DNA of 64,000 nucleotides from Streptomyces sp. TLI_235 (lineage in GTDB: Bacteria; Actinomycetota; Actinomycetes; Streptomycetales; Streptomycetaceae), in assembly GCA_002300355.1 (NCBI GenBank), contig NSGV01000001.1:2914001-2978000 (forward strand). Reading direction: 5' to 3'. The translations under genes were made by a program, and so were the position numbers. Below are positions 41,532-50,641 of this stretch, one piece after another. The notes beneath the pieces are model-generated. The model ran no database searches. It worked only from the letters and a program-made list of their open reading frames with translations, and was not told the origin of the DNA. The stretch's first letter is position 1; the number at the start of each line of letters is the position of its first letter.

Positions 41532-43822
41532 CGGTAGATCACGGCTCCTTCACTGCTGTAGATCCGGTTCTTGGTCGTGCTCAGCAGTGCCGTCGGATAC
41601 TTGTAGGTGACGAGGTCTCCACGGTAGAAGACGGTCACCTCGCCCTTGCGCACGGTGGTGGCGCCCAGCAGCACGTACGAGTTGGGGCGTATGACGACGG
41701 GTTGGACGTCGGCCTGGGCGGGGCCGGTGATCAGGGTCTGCAGCCGGCTGAAGGTGTAGCGGTCCGTCTGCAGCACCTGCCGCTTGTCGGTGGCGATCTG
41801 CTTCTCCAGCCAGTAGACGGCCATCTGTTCCTCGACGTGCGGGTAGTAGATGTCGAAGGAGCGGCCGGCGTTGCTGAGCTGGAGCTGGGCGGGGTAGCCG
41901 CCGAGGAGTTTGGGGACGACACCGGTCAGGTCGAGGAACAGCGCGAGGGTGAGTGCACAGGCGACCGGGACGGTCCGGCGGCCGGCCCAGCGCAGCAGCC
42001 ACAGGGTGCCCGCGGCGAGGAACGGCGCGTAGAAGAACAGGCCCTGTTGGAAGGCGCGGAGCACGCTGTAGTCCACGGACAGCTGGGGCAGCAGGGTGAA
42101 CAGCGCGACCATGGCGAGGGCGCCGACGGTCAGGGTGACCTGATCGCGCAGCGGCCGGAAGGAACGGCGCCGGGCACGCAGCACGGCGGCGAAACCGACC
42201 AGCACCAGGACCTGCAGCATCAGCGCGGCTCCCTGGCGGAGTGCGCCGTTGAGGCCGGTGACGCTGAGTCCGGCGGTGTCGAGGGCACGGCCGAGCGGAG
42301 TGAGCGGCATGTCGGCCTGCGGCACCGCGACCGTCCGGTAGCCCTCGACGGCCTGCAGCGGGAAGTAGTCGCCGACGGCGCGCTTGGCGTCGGTGGCGGC
42401 GACCGTCTCGGCGCGGAACTCGTCGAGACGCTGCTGCGGGCCGGCCTTCGCGCCGCCGAACAGACTGTACGCGGTGTCGGAGGAGCCGCCCTTGCCCTGG
42501 CCCGGGTGCAGGACCTCCTGGACGACGATGCCGAGGGTGGACTTGAGCTGCACGCTGGTGTGGGTGACCGGCCCGGCCCAGACGACCGCCAGTACCGCGG
42601 GGACGAGCACCAGCCACCAGGTGATCAGGGTGCCCGTTCCGGCGACCCGGCTGCGGCGCCGCAGCCGGGTCCGGCCACGGGAGGCGGCGAGCCGCCACAG
42701 CAGTTCGACGGCGTACCCGACGGCGAGGGTCGCCACCACCACGTAGGTGGTCGAGTAGTGCGAGAGCACGCAGCCGACGAGCAGCGCGAGGACGGCCACG
42801 CGGCGGGCCCGCATCGGCCGGCCCGTGTCGGTGAGCACGGCCATGGCGCAGCCCAGCAGCAGGAAGGCGATCTCCTGCCGGCCGAGGAAGGTCATGTCGG
42901 TGAAGAAGGTCGGGAACAGCATGAAGTAGACGGCCGACAGCAGCGCGACGAACTGGGGCGCGACGTTGCGCACCGCGCGGTGGACGAGCACCGGGGTCAG
43001 CGCGAACAGCAGTGGCAGGACGACCTTGAAGACGTAGATCCCGGGGATGGCGGTGAGCCGGGCGACGGACACCGGGAGGAGGGTGATGCTGAGACAGGCG
43101 TTGTAGGCGTCGGGGTACAGCTCGACGTTCCAGTACGAGCCGCCGAGGGCGAGCCGGAAGTACTCGTACTCGCGCTGGATGTCGTGGCCGGCGATGCCCC
43201 AGCCGCGCAGCGAGTTCAGCAGCAGCAGGGCGGCGGCCGCCACGTACAGGCCGCCCTCCAGCAGCGGCACGGGGTAGCGGCGTCGGCGGACCATCAGTAG
43301 CAGCAGGAGGGCGGCGACGGCGACTAGGGCGATGGTGCTGACGGTGCCGCTGAGCCCGTTGTTCAGCCGGATCGGGCCTGCCACGGAGAGCACCAGGGTC
43401 AGGGCGCCGAGGCCGGCCAGGGTCGCCGTGCCGGCGGGCAGGCCGAAGCGGCGGGCGGGCGGCGGCGCCTCGGGCAGGAAGGCGCCGAGGACGGCGACGA
43501 CCATGGCGCTCGCCCCGGCGAGGTTGGCGCGGGTGAGCGGTTCGTCGATGCCGAACGGCGGCAGCAGGGTGTTGACGGCGAGGGCGACGAGGAGGTCGGT
43601 GACGACGGCGAGGCCCACGGCGACCATCAGGGCAGCGTCCCGGGTGGACACCGCCTTGGCGGCGGTGCCGCGCCAGAGTGCCACGGGTGCGCCGATCAGC
43701 AGCCACAGCCCGGCCGCGGTGAGCACGGCGCCCGGAACACCGGGCAGGGTCTCGACCACGCAGGCCACGGCGCTTCCCAGCATCACCGCGGAGCGGCCCC
43801 GCAGGAGGGTGCGCGCGTTCAC
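41528..43822 (-). CDS. Large polytopic membrane protein, polymerase- or GT-C-like
   Basis: A 764-residue protein with about 15-18 membrane helices and a C-terminal extracytoplasmic region of about 110 residues (from about 655). The loop REYEYFRLALGGSYWNVELY after the early helices contains acidic and aromatic residues resembling the active loop of GT-C or Wzy-like enzymes, and MTFLGRQEIAFLLLGC and LSHYSTTYVVV follow. It may belong to the DUF2206 membrane family, but I cannot confirm. Its place between two GT4 genes, with 4-base overlaps at both ends, suggests it polymerises or glycosylates the exported glycan. It is also the longest gene of the operon. Confidence 0.85.
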   Translation of the reverse strand: MNARTLLRGRSAVMLGSAVACVVETLPGVPGAVLTAAGLWLLIGAPVALWRGTAAKAVSTRDAALMVAVGLAVVTDLLVALAVNTLLPPFGIDEPLTRANLAGASAMVVAVLGAFLPEAPPPARRFGLPAGTATLAGLGALTLVLSVAGPIRLNNGLSGTVSTIALVAVAALLLLLMVRRRRYPVPLLEGGLYVAAAALLLLNSLRGWGIAGHDIQREYEYFRLALGGSYWNVELYPDAYNACLSITLLPVSVARLTAIPGIYVFKVVLPLLFALTPVLVHRAVRNVAPQFVALLSAVYFMLFPTFFTDMTFLGRQEIAFLLLGCAMAVLTDTGRPMRARRVAVLALLVGCVLSHYSTTYVVVATLAVGYAVELLWRLAASRGRTRLRRRSRVAGTGTLITWWLVLVPAVLAVVWAGPVTHTSVQLKSTLGIVVQEVLHPGQGKGGSSDTAYSLFGGAKAGPQQRLDEFRAETVAATDAKRAVGDYFPLQAVEGYRTVAVPQADMPLTPLGRALDTAGLSVTGLNGALRQGAALMLQVLVLVGFAAVLRARRRSFRPLRDQVTLTVGALAMVALFTLLPQLSVDYSVLRAFQQGLFFYAPFLAAGTLWLLRWAGRRTVPVACALTLALFLDLTGVVPKLLGGYPAQLQLSNAGRSFDIYYPHVEEQMAVYWLEKQIATDKRQVLQTDRYTFSRLQTLITGPAQADVQPVVIRPNSYVLLGATTVRKGEVTVFYRGDLVTYKYPTALLSTTKNRIYSSEGAVIYR

Positions 43823-44907
43823 AGCCCGACCTCCTCGTAGACCCCTTCGACCCGGGTGGCGACGTTCTCCCAGGCGTACGCCCGCGCCGCTTTCGCGCTC
43901 CGCTCGGACAACCGCAGCCGCAGCGCCGGGTCGGCGGCGAGCCGGTCGATCGCCGCGGCGAGCGCCGCGGGCTCGGGTGCCGACAGCAGGCCGACGCCGT
44001 CGAGGAGTTCGCGGCTGCCCGGGACGTCGGTCGCGAGCACGGGGAGCGCCGCGGCCATGGCCTCCAGGGCGACCAGCGGCATGCCCTCCCGGTCGGAGGG
44101 CAGGACGAGGGCGTCGGCACCGGCGTAGGCGGCGACGAGGTCCGTTCCGAGCAGCCCGCCGGCGAACTCGACCGAGGACAGCCCGAGGCGCCGGGCCTGT
44201 TCCTCCAGACGGGGCCGGAGTTCGCCGTCGCCGACGATCCTCAGCCGCACCGGACGGCCAGCCAGGGCCAATGCGTCGAGCAGCCGCGCGACGTTCTTCT
44301 GGGCGCTGAGCCGGCCGACGTACAGCAGGTGGAGCGGCCGGTCAGCGGGCTGCCGGACGGGCATGAAGTACTGGCCCCCGACACCGTTGGGGACGACGAA
44401 GACCCGCTCGGCGGGCACCCGATAGGTGTCCCGGAGGAAGGCGGCCTGTTCCTCGGTCAGCGCGATCACGGCGGCTGCGGCCCGCATCACCCGGGCCAGC
44501 ACGTGCTTCTTGTACGCGGGCAGCAGCCGGCCCAGCCGGCCGGAGGCGTCGACGTCGAGGTGGAAGTGGAGCACGAAGCGCTGCCGGCGCAGACGTGCGG
44601 CGGCGGCGACGAGTTCGGGCATCAGGGCGTGCGCGCAGTGCAGGTGCAGCACGGCGCCGCGGGGCGCGCGCAGCAGCGAGAACGGCAATCCGGGGGCCAG
44701 CGCCGTGTGGGCGACCTCGACGGCGCGGTGGCGACGGACGGCGACCGGGCCCGCGGCGTGCCGCGGCGCTCCCCCGGCGCCCAGCGCGGTGGTGACCACG
44801 CGGACGTCGTGGCGGCGCGCCAGTTGGCCGGAGAGGTTCTCCACCACCCGTTCGAGACCGCCCAGGTGGGGCGGGTAGTACGGGGTGACCTGCAGGATCG
44901 TACGCAT
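43819..44907 (-). CDS. GT4 glycosyltransferase
   Basis: A 362-residue GT-B enzyme. N-terminal ILQVTPYYPPHLGGLERVVE; donor domain LLYVGRLSAQKNVARLLDAL, the loop SDREGMPLVALEAMAAALPV with the conserved E-x7-E. The ATG at 44907 opens right on the conserved core; a longer frame upstream runs into the neighbouring gene and was rejected. It overlaps the large membrane gene by 4 bases and follows the anchored protein gene after 43 bp. Confidence 0.92.
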   Translation of the reverse strand: MRTILQVTPYYPPHLGGLERVVENLSGQLARRHDVRVVTTALGAGGAPRHAAGPVAVRRHRAVEVAHTALAPGLPFSLLRAPRGAVLHLHCAHALMPELVAAAARLRRQRFVLHFHLDVDASGRLGRLLPAYKKHVLARVMRAAAAVIALTEEQAAFLRDTYRVPAERVFVVPNGVGGQYFMPVRQPADRPLHLLYVGRLSAQKNVARLLDALALAGRPVRLRIVGDGELRPRLEEQARRLGLSSVEFAGGLLGTDLVAAYAGADALVLPSDREGMPLVALEAMAAALPVLATDVPGSRELLDGVGLLSAPEPAALAAAIDRLAADPALRLRLSERSAKAARAYAWENVATRVEGVYEEVGL

Positions 44908-44950
44908 CGGTGTTCCAGGGCGTCGGCTCGTCAGGGGTGTGTGCAGCGCC

Positions 44951-45592
44951 TCAGCCATGGGTGGTCTGGGACTTCCCGAATCGGAAGTACAGGCTCTGCG
45001 GATGCCCCACCAGGGCGACCCGGACGAGGGCGACGTCGGCGTTGGTCTGCAGCTTGGCGACCAGGGGCACGGGTGCGCCGTAGCGGGGGGTGACGGCGGT
45101 GGTCGAGGTGGCGAGGACCTGCCCGGACGGCGACTCCAGGGTGACGCGCACCTGGTAGCCCTCGGAGCCCTCGCCGTGGTCGGTGACCGCGATCGGGACG
45201 ACCACGGTGGAGCCCTCGAAGCCGGGGGTGGCGGTGAAGAACAGCTCGGCGTAGGTCCGGGGGCGCTCGGTGAAGGAGTCGAGCAGCACCTCGCGGGTGA
45301 CGGGCACCGTCCACAGCTCCCACCCGGCGACTGCCGCCGCGAGCAGGCCGGCGAGGACGGCGACCGGCCGGGAGCGAAGCAGCGGGCCGCGGTCGGCGGA
45401 GGCACGGCGGCGGCGCCCGCGGACGCCCCGGTCCGCGTCCTCGGCGGACACGGCGTCGCCGGACGTGCCCTCCTCCGCCTCCCCCTCGACGGACGTCTCC
45501 TCGGCGAGCGCCCGGTCGGCGGACGCCGGACCGCCGAGGTCGTCCGCGGTGGGCGCGTCCTCGTTCGGGGCGCGCCCGGACCTCCTGCTCAC
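44951..45592 (-). CDS. Membrane-anchored beta-rich protein (possibly DUF1616-like)
   Basis: A 213-residue protein. The first about 75 residues are acidic and basic low-complexity sequence (EETSVEGEAEEGTSGDAVSA), followed by one membrane helix (PVAVLAGLLAAAVAGWELW) and an extracytoplasmic domain of about 115 residues rich in beta strands (TYAELFFTATPGFEGSTVVV, GYQVRVTLESPSGQVLATST). The domain recalls the C-terminal half of DUF1616 proteins, which accompany surface glycan genes, but this is a weak resemblance. The GTG start overlaps the GT2 stop by 4 bases. It may tether or guide the polymer outside the membrane. Confidence 0.7.
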   Translation of the reverse strand: MSRRSGRAPNEDAPTADDLGGPASADRALAEETSVEGEAEEGTSGDAVSAEDADRGVRGRRRRASADRGPLLRSRPVAVLAGLLAAAVAGWELWTVPVTREVLLDSFTERPRTYAELFFTATPGFEGSTVVVPIAVTDHGEGSEGYQVRVTLESPSGQVLATSTTAVTPRYGAPVPLVAKLQTNADVALVRVALVGHPQSLYFRFGKSQTTHG

Positions 45593-46362
45593 ACCGCCTC
45601 GATGCGTTCGTTGCGCGGCTTCTGGGCGGGGATGCGGGCCTGCCGGCGGGCTGCGACGGGGACGGGCTGCGGACCGTCGCCGCGGCGGAACCGGTGGTTG
45701 AAGAGCTGACGGAGGTTCGCCACACCGTCCGGCAGGGCGTTCAGCTTCACCTCGCCGCCGCGGGTGCGGTACTCGATCGGCACCTCCATGAAGCGGTAGC
45801 CGGCCGTGGTCGCGGCGTTCTTGATCTCCTGCGAGAACGCCATGCCGCGGGAGCGCACGTCCAGGCCGTCCCAGATGTACCGCCGGAAGATCCACATGCC
45901 GGACTGGGAGTCCCGCAGGCCGTTGCGGAAGAGCGTGCGGCTGAGCACGCTGAGGGCGTGGTTGGCGACGAAGTGCGACGCCTTCATGGCCCGGCGGTTG
46001 CGCCGGTGGAGACGATCGGTCGTCAGGAACTCGACCTCGTGCTCGACCAGAGTGCGCAACAGATCGGGCAGCGCGTCGAACGGATACGTGCAGTCCGCGT
46101 CACCGGTGGCGATCACATCACCGGTGGCCACGTCGAACCCGGCGAGGTAGGCGTTGCCGTAACCGCGCTCGGGCTGCGAGACGACCCGCGCGCCGAGGGC
46201 GGTGGCGACCGCCGCGGTGTCGTCCGTCGAGGCGTTGTCGACGACGACGATCTCGGTGCGCCAGCCGGCGTCCGCCAGCTCCGCCACCGGTACCGTGCTC
46301 ATCACCGCCGGAAGGTTCGACGCCTCGTTGAGCGCGGGAATCACGATGGACAGAGTGTTCAC
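45589..46362 (-). CDS. GT2 family glycosyltransferase (first gene of glycan operon)
   Basis: A 257-residue GT-A enzyme of the dolichyl-phosphate sugar synthase type. It starts SIVIPALNEASNLPAVM, has the nucleotide-binding VVDNASTDDTAAVA and the metal-binding DAD in IATGDADCTYPFD, then QSGMWIFRRYIWD and SRGMAFSQEIKN, typical of this branch. It has no C-terminal membrane domain. It may load a sugar on a polyprenyl phosphate carrier and so prime glycan synthesis or supply the GT-C-like protein. The start ATG at 46362 heads the operon; its promoter should lie in 46363-46570. Confidence 0.9.
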   Translation of the reverse strand: MNTLSIVIPALNEASNLPAVMSTVPVAELADAGWRTEIVVVDNASTDDTAAVATALGARVVSQPERGYGNAYLAGFDVATGDVIATGDADCTYPFDALPDLLRTLVEHEVEFLTTDRLHRRNRRAMKASHFVANHALSVLSRTLFRNGLRDSQSGMWIFRRYIWDGLDVRSRGMAFSQEIKNAATTAGYRFMEVPIEYRTRGGEVKLNALPDGVANLRQLFNHRFRRGDGPQPVPVAARRQARIPAQKPRNERIEAV

Positions 46363-46577
46363 GCTCTATTCCCCCTGGAAAGCAACTGCGTGCCCGCCCC
46401 AGGCTGCGCGGCCGGTCAGGGGTCGGGTGTCGGACGAACCTTTCCGGGGTTCCGGTGGGCGCGTTCGCACATCTCCGAAACCAATGTGCCCCGCCCCGGC
46501 CGGAATGCCGCCGTCCCCGTTCGCTCGGGCGTCATCTTTTCACACGCGAATCGCCGGTGACACCACGGCAGGTGTGA

Positions 46578-46608
46578 GCGAGGGCACCACCCGTGGCAGT
46601 GCCCTCGC
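46578..46608 (-). terminator. Terminator of the LamG-domain gene
   Basis: A 9-bp stem gcgagggca / tgccctcgc with an inner ccac/gtgg pairing, 14 bp after the stop on the minus strand. Confidence 0.75.
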
Positions 46609-46622
46609 GAACGGACGGCCGA

Positions 46623-47732
46623 TCAGCCGCCGACGAGCCAGGATCCGGCGGGCTTGGCGCTCAGGCCGGTGCCGCCGGTCTTGAGGCTTGCGACCTGCTG
46701 GGGGTTCAGCGGCTCGTCCCAGACGAGGACCCGGCCGATCACGCCGGCCCAGCTGCCGCCCCATATGCCGTGGTGGCGGCTGCGGCCCAGCTGCAGCGGG
46801 CCGGGGCCGGCCCAGATGCCGCCGTTCAGCTTCGCGGTGGCGGCCTGGGCGCCGTTCACGTAGAGCGTGATGCTCTTCTGGCCCGCGTCGTACACGCCGG
46901 TGAGCAGCGCCCACTGACCCACCGTCGGCACGGTGTCCGGAGCCACCGCCTGCACGACCGTGCCGTCGGCGCCGCCGTCGGCGGTCTGCACCCGGAACAC
47001 CCAGGCCTTCTTGCCGTTGGCGTCGTCACGGGCCAGGTCGAAGGAGTACGAGATGCCGTCGCCCTCGCTGATCGCGGTGCGGGAGCCGCCCGGCGCCTCG
47101 TTGTAGACCCAGGCCGAGATCGAGAAGCTCTTGGTGACGTCGACGACCTGGTTCGCCGACTGGGCGAAGGAGTTGCCGTTGCTCCGCAGGCGCAGCGCGT
47201 AGCCGCCCTGGACCTCACTGACCTGGGCGTCCGGGCCCATCGCTATGTTCGACTGGCCGGACTTGTCCGCCAGCAGCTCCGGCTGGCCGGGCACGGTGGG
47301 CGAGTTGGCAGCCGCGGAGGCCGCCCCGGACCCGGACGGGCGCGGCGAGGCGGAGGCGCTCGCCGAGGGGCCGGCCTGCGGGTCGCCCTTGTGCACGCCG
47401 TTCATCACCACCAGGCCGACCGCGCCGCCGAGCACGCAGGCACCGGCCACGATCGCACCGGTCCAGATCAGCTTCTTCCGGCGCGAGCTGGCCTCGTGCT
47501 GGCTGGCGAGCGCCTCCCAGTCGGGCTCGGAGGACGCCGCGGGCGGCTGGAACTGCCACTGCTGCTGCGGCGCGGCCTGTGACGGGAATCCGGGCGCGGC
47601 GCCGAAGCCGGCCTGCGGCGGGAAGGGCTGGCCGGCAGGGGCCTGGGATGCCTGCTCCGAGGGGTCCGCCGACCCCTCCTGGGACTCGGGCCGACCGGTC
47701 CAACCGGGCGGTGCACCCGTTCCGTCACTCAT
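46623..47732 (-). CDS. Membrane-anchored LamG/concanavalin-like domain protein
   Basis: A 369-residue protein. Residues 1-95 are a Pro/Gln-rich cytoplasmic region (PQQQWQFQPPAASSEPDW), followed by one membrane helix (LIWTGAIVAGACVLGGAVGLVV), a Ser/Ala/Pro linker (about 120-145) and a LamG-type jelly-roll domain (KSFSISAWVYNEAPGG, QWALLTGVYDAGQKSITLYV, LQLGRSRHHGIWGGSWAGVI, VLVWDEPLNPQQVASL). Such modules bind glycans or proteins at the cell surface. ATG at 47732 precedes MSDGTGAPPG; the longer frame upstream overlaps the riboswitch region. It lies directly upstream of the glycan operon but has its own terminator. Confidence 0.88.
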   Translation of the reverse strand: MSDGTGAPPGWTGRPESQEGSADPSEQASQAPAGQPFPPQAGFGAAPGFPSQAAPQQQWQFQPPAASSEPDWEALASQHEASSRRKKLIWTGAIVAGACVLGGAVGLVVMNGVHKGDPQAGPSASASASPRPSGSGAASAAANSPTVPGQPELLADKSGQSNIAMGPDAQVSEVQGGYALRLRSNGNSFAQSANQVVDVTKSFSISAWVYNEAPGGSRTAISEGDGISYSFDLARDDANGKKAWVFRVQTADGGADGTVVQAVAPDTVPTVGQWALLTGVYDAGQKSITLYVNGAQAATAKLNGGIWAGPGPLQLGRSRHHGIWGGSWAGVIGRVLVWDEPLNPQQVASLKTGGTGLSAKPAGSWLVGG

Positions 47733-47911
47733 GGCCAGAGATCGTAGGCCATGGGCCCCGGCCAGGTCTCGGGTGGTGACCATTCCGTGAGCACGCCGCG
47801 TGGGCGAGGGGCGGATCGGATGTGCGCGATGCGTCCGGGGAGCCTCCCGAGCCACGGACGCGACACGCAGCGTGCACAAGATATGGGGGTACTTCAGGGA
47901 GACACCACAAC

Positions 47912-48040
47912 ATGTATGCTCACTCTCGCTGTCGACGCAGGGGAACCCGGTGTGAGTCCGGGACTGCCCCGCAACGGTGAGCAGGCCCGTGAACGCCCGG
48001 GCCCGCGCAGTCCGAGGGCCTGCCGACGGTGTGCCACAGG
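47912..48040 (+). ncRNA. Cobalamin (AdoCbl) riboswitch aptamer
   Basis: The conserved B12 core is visible: GGGAAcccGGTG at 47941-47952, then TCCGGgaCTGcCCCGC, then the downstream element AGTCCGAGGGCCTGCCG near 48010. It lies 5' of the class I ribonucleotide reductase genes, an arrangement known in Streptomyces, where vitamin B12 switches off the B12-independent enzyme. Ends are approximate. Confidence 0.92.
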
Positions 48041-48105
48041 CTTCCCCGCAGATGCCATGAAGCACAGCTGTACGTCCGGGCCTCGCGGGTGGGCCGGGTT
48101 ACGAC

Positions 48106-48186
48106 GCACTCCCCGACGAGGTCGGGTGTGCCCGTCTCCCCTGCCACACGCATGCCCTGACGCTCCCCCGGCCCTCGGCCCGGGGG
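48106..48186 (+). promoter_or_regulatory. Riboswitch expression-platform hairpins
   Basis: Two hairpins follow the aptamer: one around 48106-48131 (core CCCGAC-gag-GTCGGG) and one at 48165-48186 (cccccgg / ccggggg). The second ends 25 bp before the ribosome site (aggagag). Neither has a T-run, so the choice between termination and translational control is open. Confidence 0.55.
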
Positions 48187-48226
48187 TGTCCGAAGCGTCC
48201 GCTGCCGCCACAGGAGAGAGTGCGCC

Positions 48227-50641
48227 TTGACCGTCGCTGCCTCAGTCACCCTGCCCTCCCAGGGATCCGCCGACAACGACCGGCCCGACCCCGGTGCCGC
48301 GCTGCTTCGGCTGCTCACCGACCGCAGCACCGACCTCCCCCAGGTGGACCCCGGCCACGTCGCCGCCGCCGCGCTGCGCGGCCGCCACGCCGGTTCGGAC
48401 TTCGCCGAGCTGCGCGGGCTGGCCGTGGAGGCCGCCGCGTCGATGATCGCCGAGGACCCGCAGTACTCGAAGCTCGCCGCCCGGCTGCTCGCGCTGGAGA
48501 TCAGCGACGAGGCGGTCTCCCAGGGCGCGGTCTCCTTCGCCGCCTCGATCGCCGTCGGCCACGCCGAGGGCCTGATCGGCGACACCACCGCCGAGTTCGT
48601 GGCCAAGCACGCGGCCGCCTTCGACGCGCTGGTCGACCTGCAGGGCGACGACCGTTTCGAGTACTTCGGCCTGCGGACCGTGCAGTCCCGCTACCTGCTG
48701 CGCCACCCGATCACCCGCAAGGTGGTCGAGACCCCGCAGTACTTCCTGCTCCGCGTGGCGGCGGGCCTCGCGGTCGGCGACTCCGAGCAGTCGGTGGCCG
48801 AGGTCGCCGAGCTGTACCGGCTGATGAGCCGTCTGGAGTACCTGACCTCCTCTCCGACGCTGTTCAACTCCGGCACCAAGCACCCGCAGATGTCCTCCTG
48901 CTACCTGCTGGACTCGCCGCTGGACAACCTGGACTCGATCTACAACCGCTACGCGCAGATCGCCCGGCTGTCCAAGCACGCCGGCGGCATCGGCCTGTCC
49001 TACTCGCGCATCCGTTCGCGCGGCAGCCTGATCCGCGGCACCAACGGCCAGTCCAACGGCATCGTGCCGTTCCTGCGGACCCTGGACTCCTCGGTCGCCG
49101 CGGTCAACCAGGGCGGCCGCCGCAAGGGCGCCGCCTGCGTGTACCTGGAGACCTGGCACGCCGACATCGAGGAGTTCCTGGAGCTCCGCGACAACACCGG
49201 TGAGGAGGCCCGGCGCACCCACAACCTCAACCTGGCGCACTGGATCCCGGACGAGTTCATGCGCCGGGTGAACGCCAACGAGGACTGGTCGCTGTTCTCC
49301 CCGGCCGACGTCCCCGAGCTGGTCGACCTGTGGGGCGCCGACTTCGACGAGGCGTACCGCAAGGCCGAGCAGGCCGGCAAGGCCGTGCGCACGATCCCCG
49401 CGCAGACCCTGTACGCCCGGATGATGCGCACCCTGGCGCAGACCGGCAACGGCTGGATGACCTTCAAGGACGCCTCCAACCGGGCCGCCAACCAGACCGC
49501 CCTGCCGGGCCGCACGGTGCACTCCTCCAACCTGTGCACCGAGATCCTGGAGGTCACCGACGACTCGGAGACCGCGGTCTGCAACCTCGGCTCGGTCAAC
49601 CTGGGCGCCCACGTGGCGGACGGCGCCACCGCCGCCGACCTGCTGAACGCCATGGACTGGGACCGCCTGGACGCCACCGTGCGCACCGCGGTGACCTTCC
49701 TGGACCGGGTCATCGACATCAACTTCTACCCGACCACCGAGGCCGGCACCTCCAACTCCCGCTGGCGGCCGGTGGGTCTGGGCATCATGGGCCTGCAGGA
49801 CGTCTTCTTCAAGCTGCGGATCGACTTCGACTCCGCCGAGGCGGCGGCCCTCTCCACCCTGATCTCCGAGCGCATCATGCTCACCGCGTACGAGCGCTCC
49901 GCCGACCTGGCCGAGCAGTTCGGCCGCCACGAGGCGTACGGCGAGACCCGCGCGGCCCGCGGCGAGCTGCACATCGACCACTTCGCCTCGGCCGCTCCGC
50001 AGTGGGCGGCGCGCTGGGAGGCGCTGCGCGCCCGGATCGCCGAGACCGGGTTGCGCAACTCGCTGCTGCTGGCGATCGCCCCGACCGCGACCATCGCCTC
50101 GATCGCCGGCGTGTACGAGTGCATCGAGCCGCAGGTGTCCAACCTGTTCAAGCGCGAGACGCTCTCCGGCGAGTTCCTCCAGGTCAACCCGTACCTGGTG
50201 CGCGAGCTCAAGGAGCTCGGCGTCTGGGACCAGCAGACCCGGGACGCGCTGCGCGAGACCAACGGCTCGGTGCAGGACCTCAACTGGCTGCCCGCCGAGG
50301 TCCGTTCGCTGTACCGCACGGCCTGGGAGCTGCCCCAGCGCGCGCTGATCGACCTGGCCGCGGCCCGCATGCCGTACATCGACCAGAGCCAGTCGCTGAA
50401 CCTCTTCATGGCGGCGCCGACCATCGGCAAGCTCAGCTCGATGTACGCGTACGCGTGGAAGGTCGGCCTGAAGACCACGTACTACCTGCGGTCGCGCCCG
50501 GCCACCCGCATCGCGCAGGCCGCCACCGGCGCCCGCGCCGCCACCGCCGTGCCGGTGCCCGCCCCGACCATGAGCCAGGAGGAGCAGGACGCCATCGCCT
50601 GCTCCCTGGAGAACCCCGAGTCCTGCGAGGCCTGCCAGTGA
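48227..50641 (+). CDS. nrdA: Class I ribonucleoside-diphosphate reductase, large subunit
   Basis: An 804-residue R1 protein that reduces ribonucleotides to deoxyribonucleotides with the radical-bearing small subunit. Visible catalytic elements are the first redox Cys in QMSSCYLLDSPLDN, the active-site NLCTEILEVTDDSETAVCNL with the thiyl-radical Cys, its Glu and the second redox Cys, MAAPTIGKLSSMYAYAWKVG, and the C-terminal Cys pair ESCEACQ that re-reduces the site. The N-terminal ATP-cone expected in classical NrdA is not recognisable; only about 65 residues precede the R1 N-domain. TTG start at 48227 follows aggagag. It is controlled by the upstream cobalamin riboswitch and overlaps nrdB by 4 bases. 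Confidence 0.96.
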   Translation: MTVAASVTLPSQGSADNDRPDPGAALLRLLTDRSTDLPQVDPGHVAAAALRGRHAGSDFAELRGLAVEAAASMIAEDPQYSKLAARLLALEISDEAVSQGAVSFAASIAVGHAEGLIGDTTAEFVAKHAAAFDALVDLQGDDRFEYFGLRTVQSRYLLRHPITRKVVETPQYFLLRVAAGLAVGDSEQSVAEVAELYRLMSRLEYLTSSPTLFNSGTKHPQMSSCYLLDSPLDNLDSIYNRYAQIARLSKHAGGIGLSYSRIRSRGSLIRGTNGQSNGIVPFLRTLDSSVAAVNQGGRRKGAACVYLETWHADIEEFLELRDNTGEEARRTHNLNLAHWIPDEFMRRVNANEDWSLFSPADVPELVDLWGADFDEAYRKAEQAGKAVRTIPAQTLYARMMRTLAQTGNGWMTFKDASNRAANQTALPGRTVHSSNLCTEILEVTDDSETAVCNLGSVNLGAHVADGATAADLLNAMDWDRLDATVRTAVTFLDRVIDINFYPTTEAGTSNSRWRPVGLGIMGLQDVFFKLRIDFDSAEAAALSTLISERIMLTAYERSADLAEQFGRHEAYGETRAARGELHIDHFASAAPQWAARWEALRARIAETGLRNSLLLAIAPTATIASIAGVYECIEPQVSNLFKRETLSGEFLQVNPYLVRELKELGVWDQQTRDALRETNGSVQDLNWLPAEVRSLYRTAWELPQRALIDLAAARMPYIDQSQSLNLFMAAPTIGKLSSMYAYAWKVGLKTTYYLRSRPATRIAQAATGARAATAVPVPAPTMSQEEQDAIACSLENPESCEACQ

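Larger units (their letters stand above)
47733..48226 (+). other. 494-bp leader region with cobalamin riboswitch
   Basis: The left 170 bp should hold the LamG gene promoter (minus strand) and the nrd promoter (plus strand), neither clearly recognised. The rest is the riboswitch aptamer and its expression platform up to the nrdA start. Confidence 0.7.

Noticed and set aside
41550..44120. 856-residue minus-strand frame over the polymerase-like gene
   Set aside because: Arg/Pro-rich out-of-frame translation of a clear polytopic membrane protein.
29618..47732. Secondary-metabolite gene cluster
   Set aside because: No PKS, NRPS, terpene or RiPP enzymes are present; the glycosyltransferases fit surface glycan synthesis.
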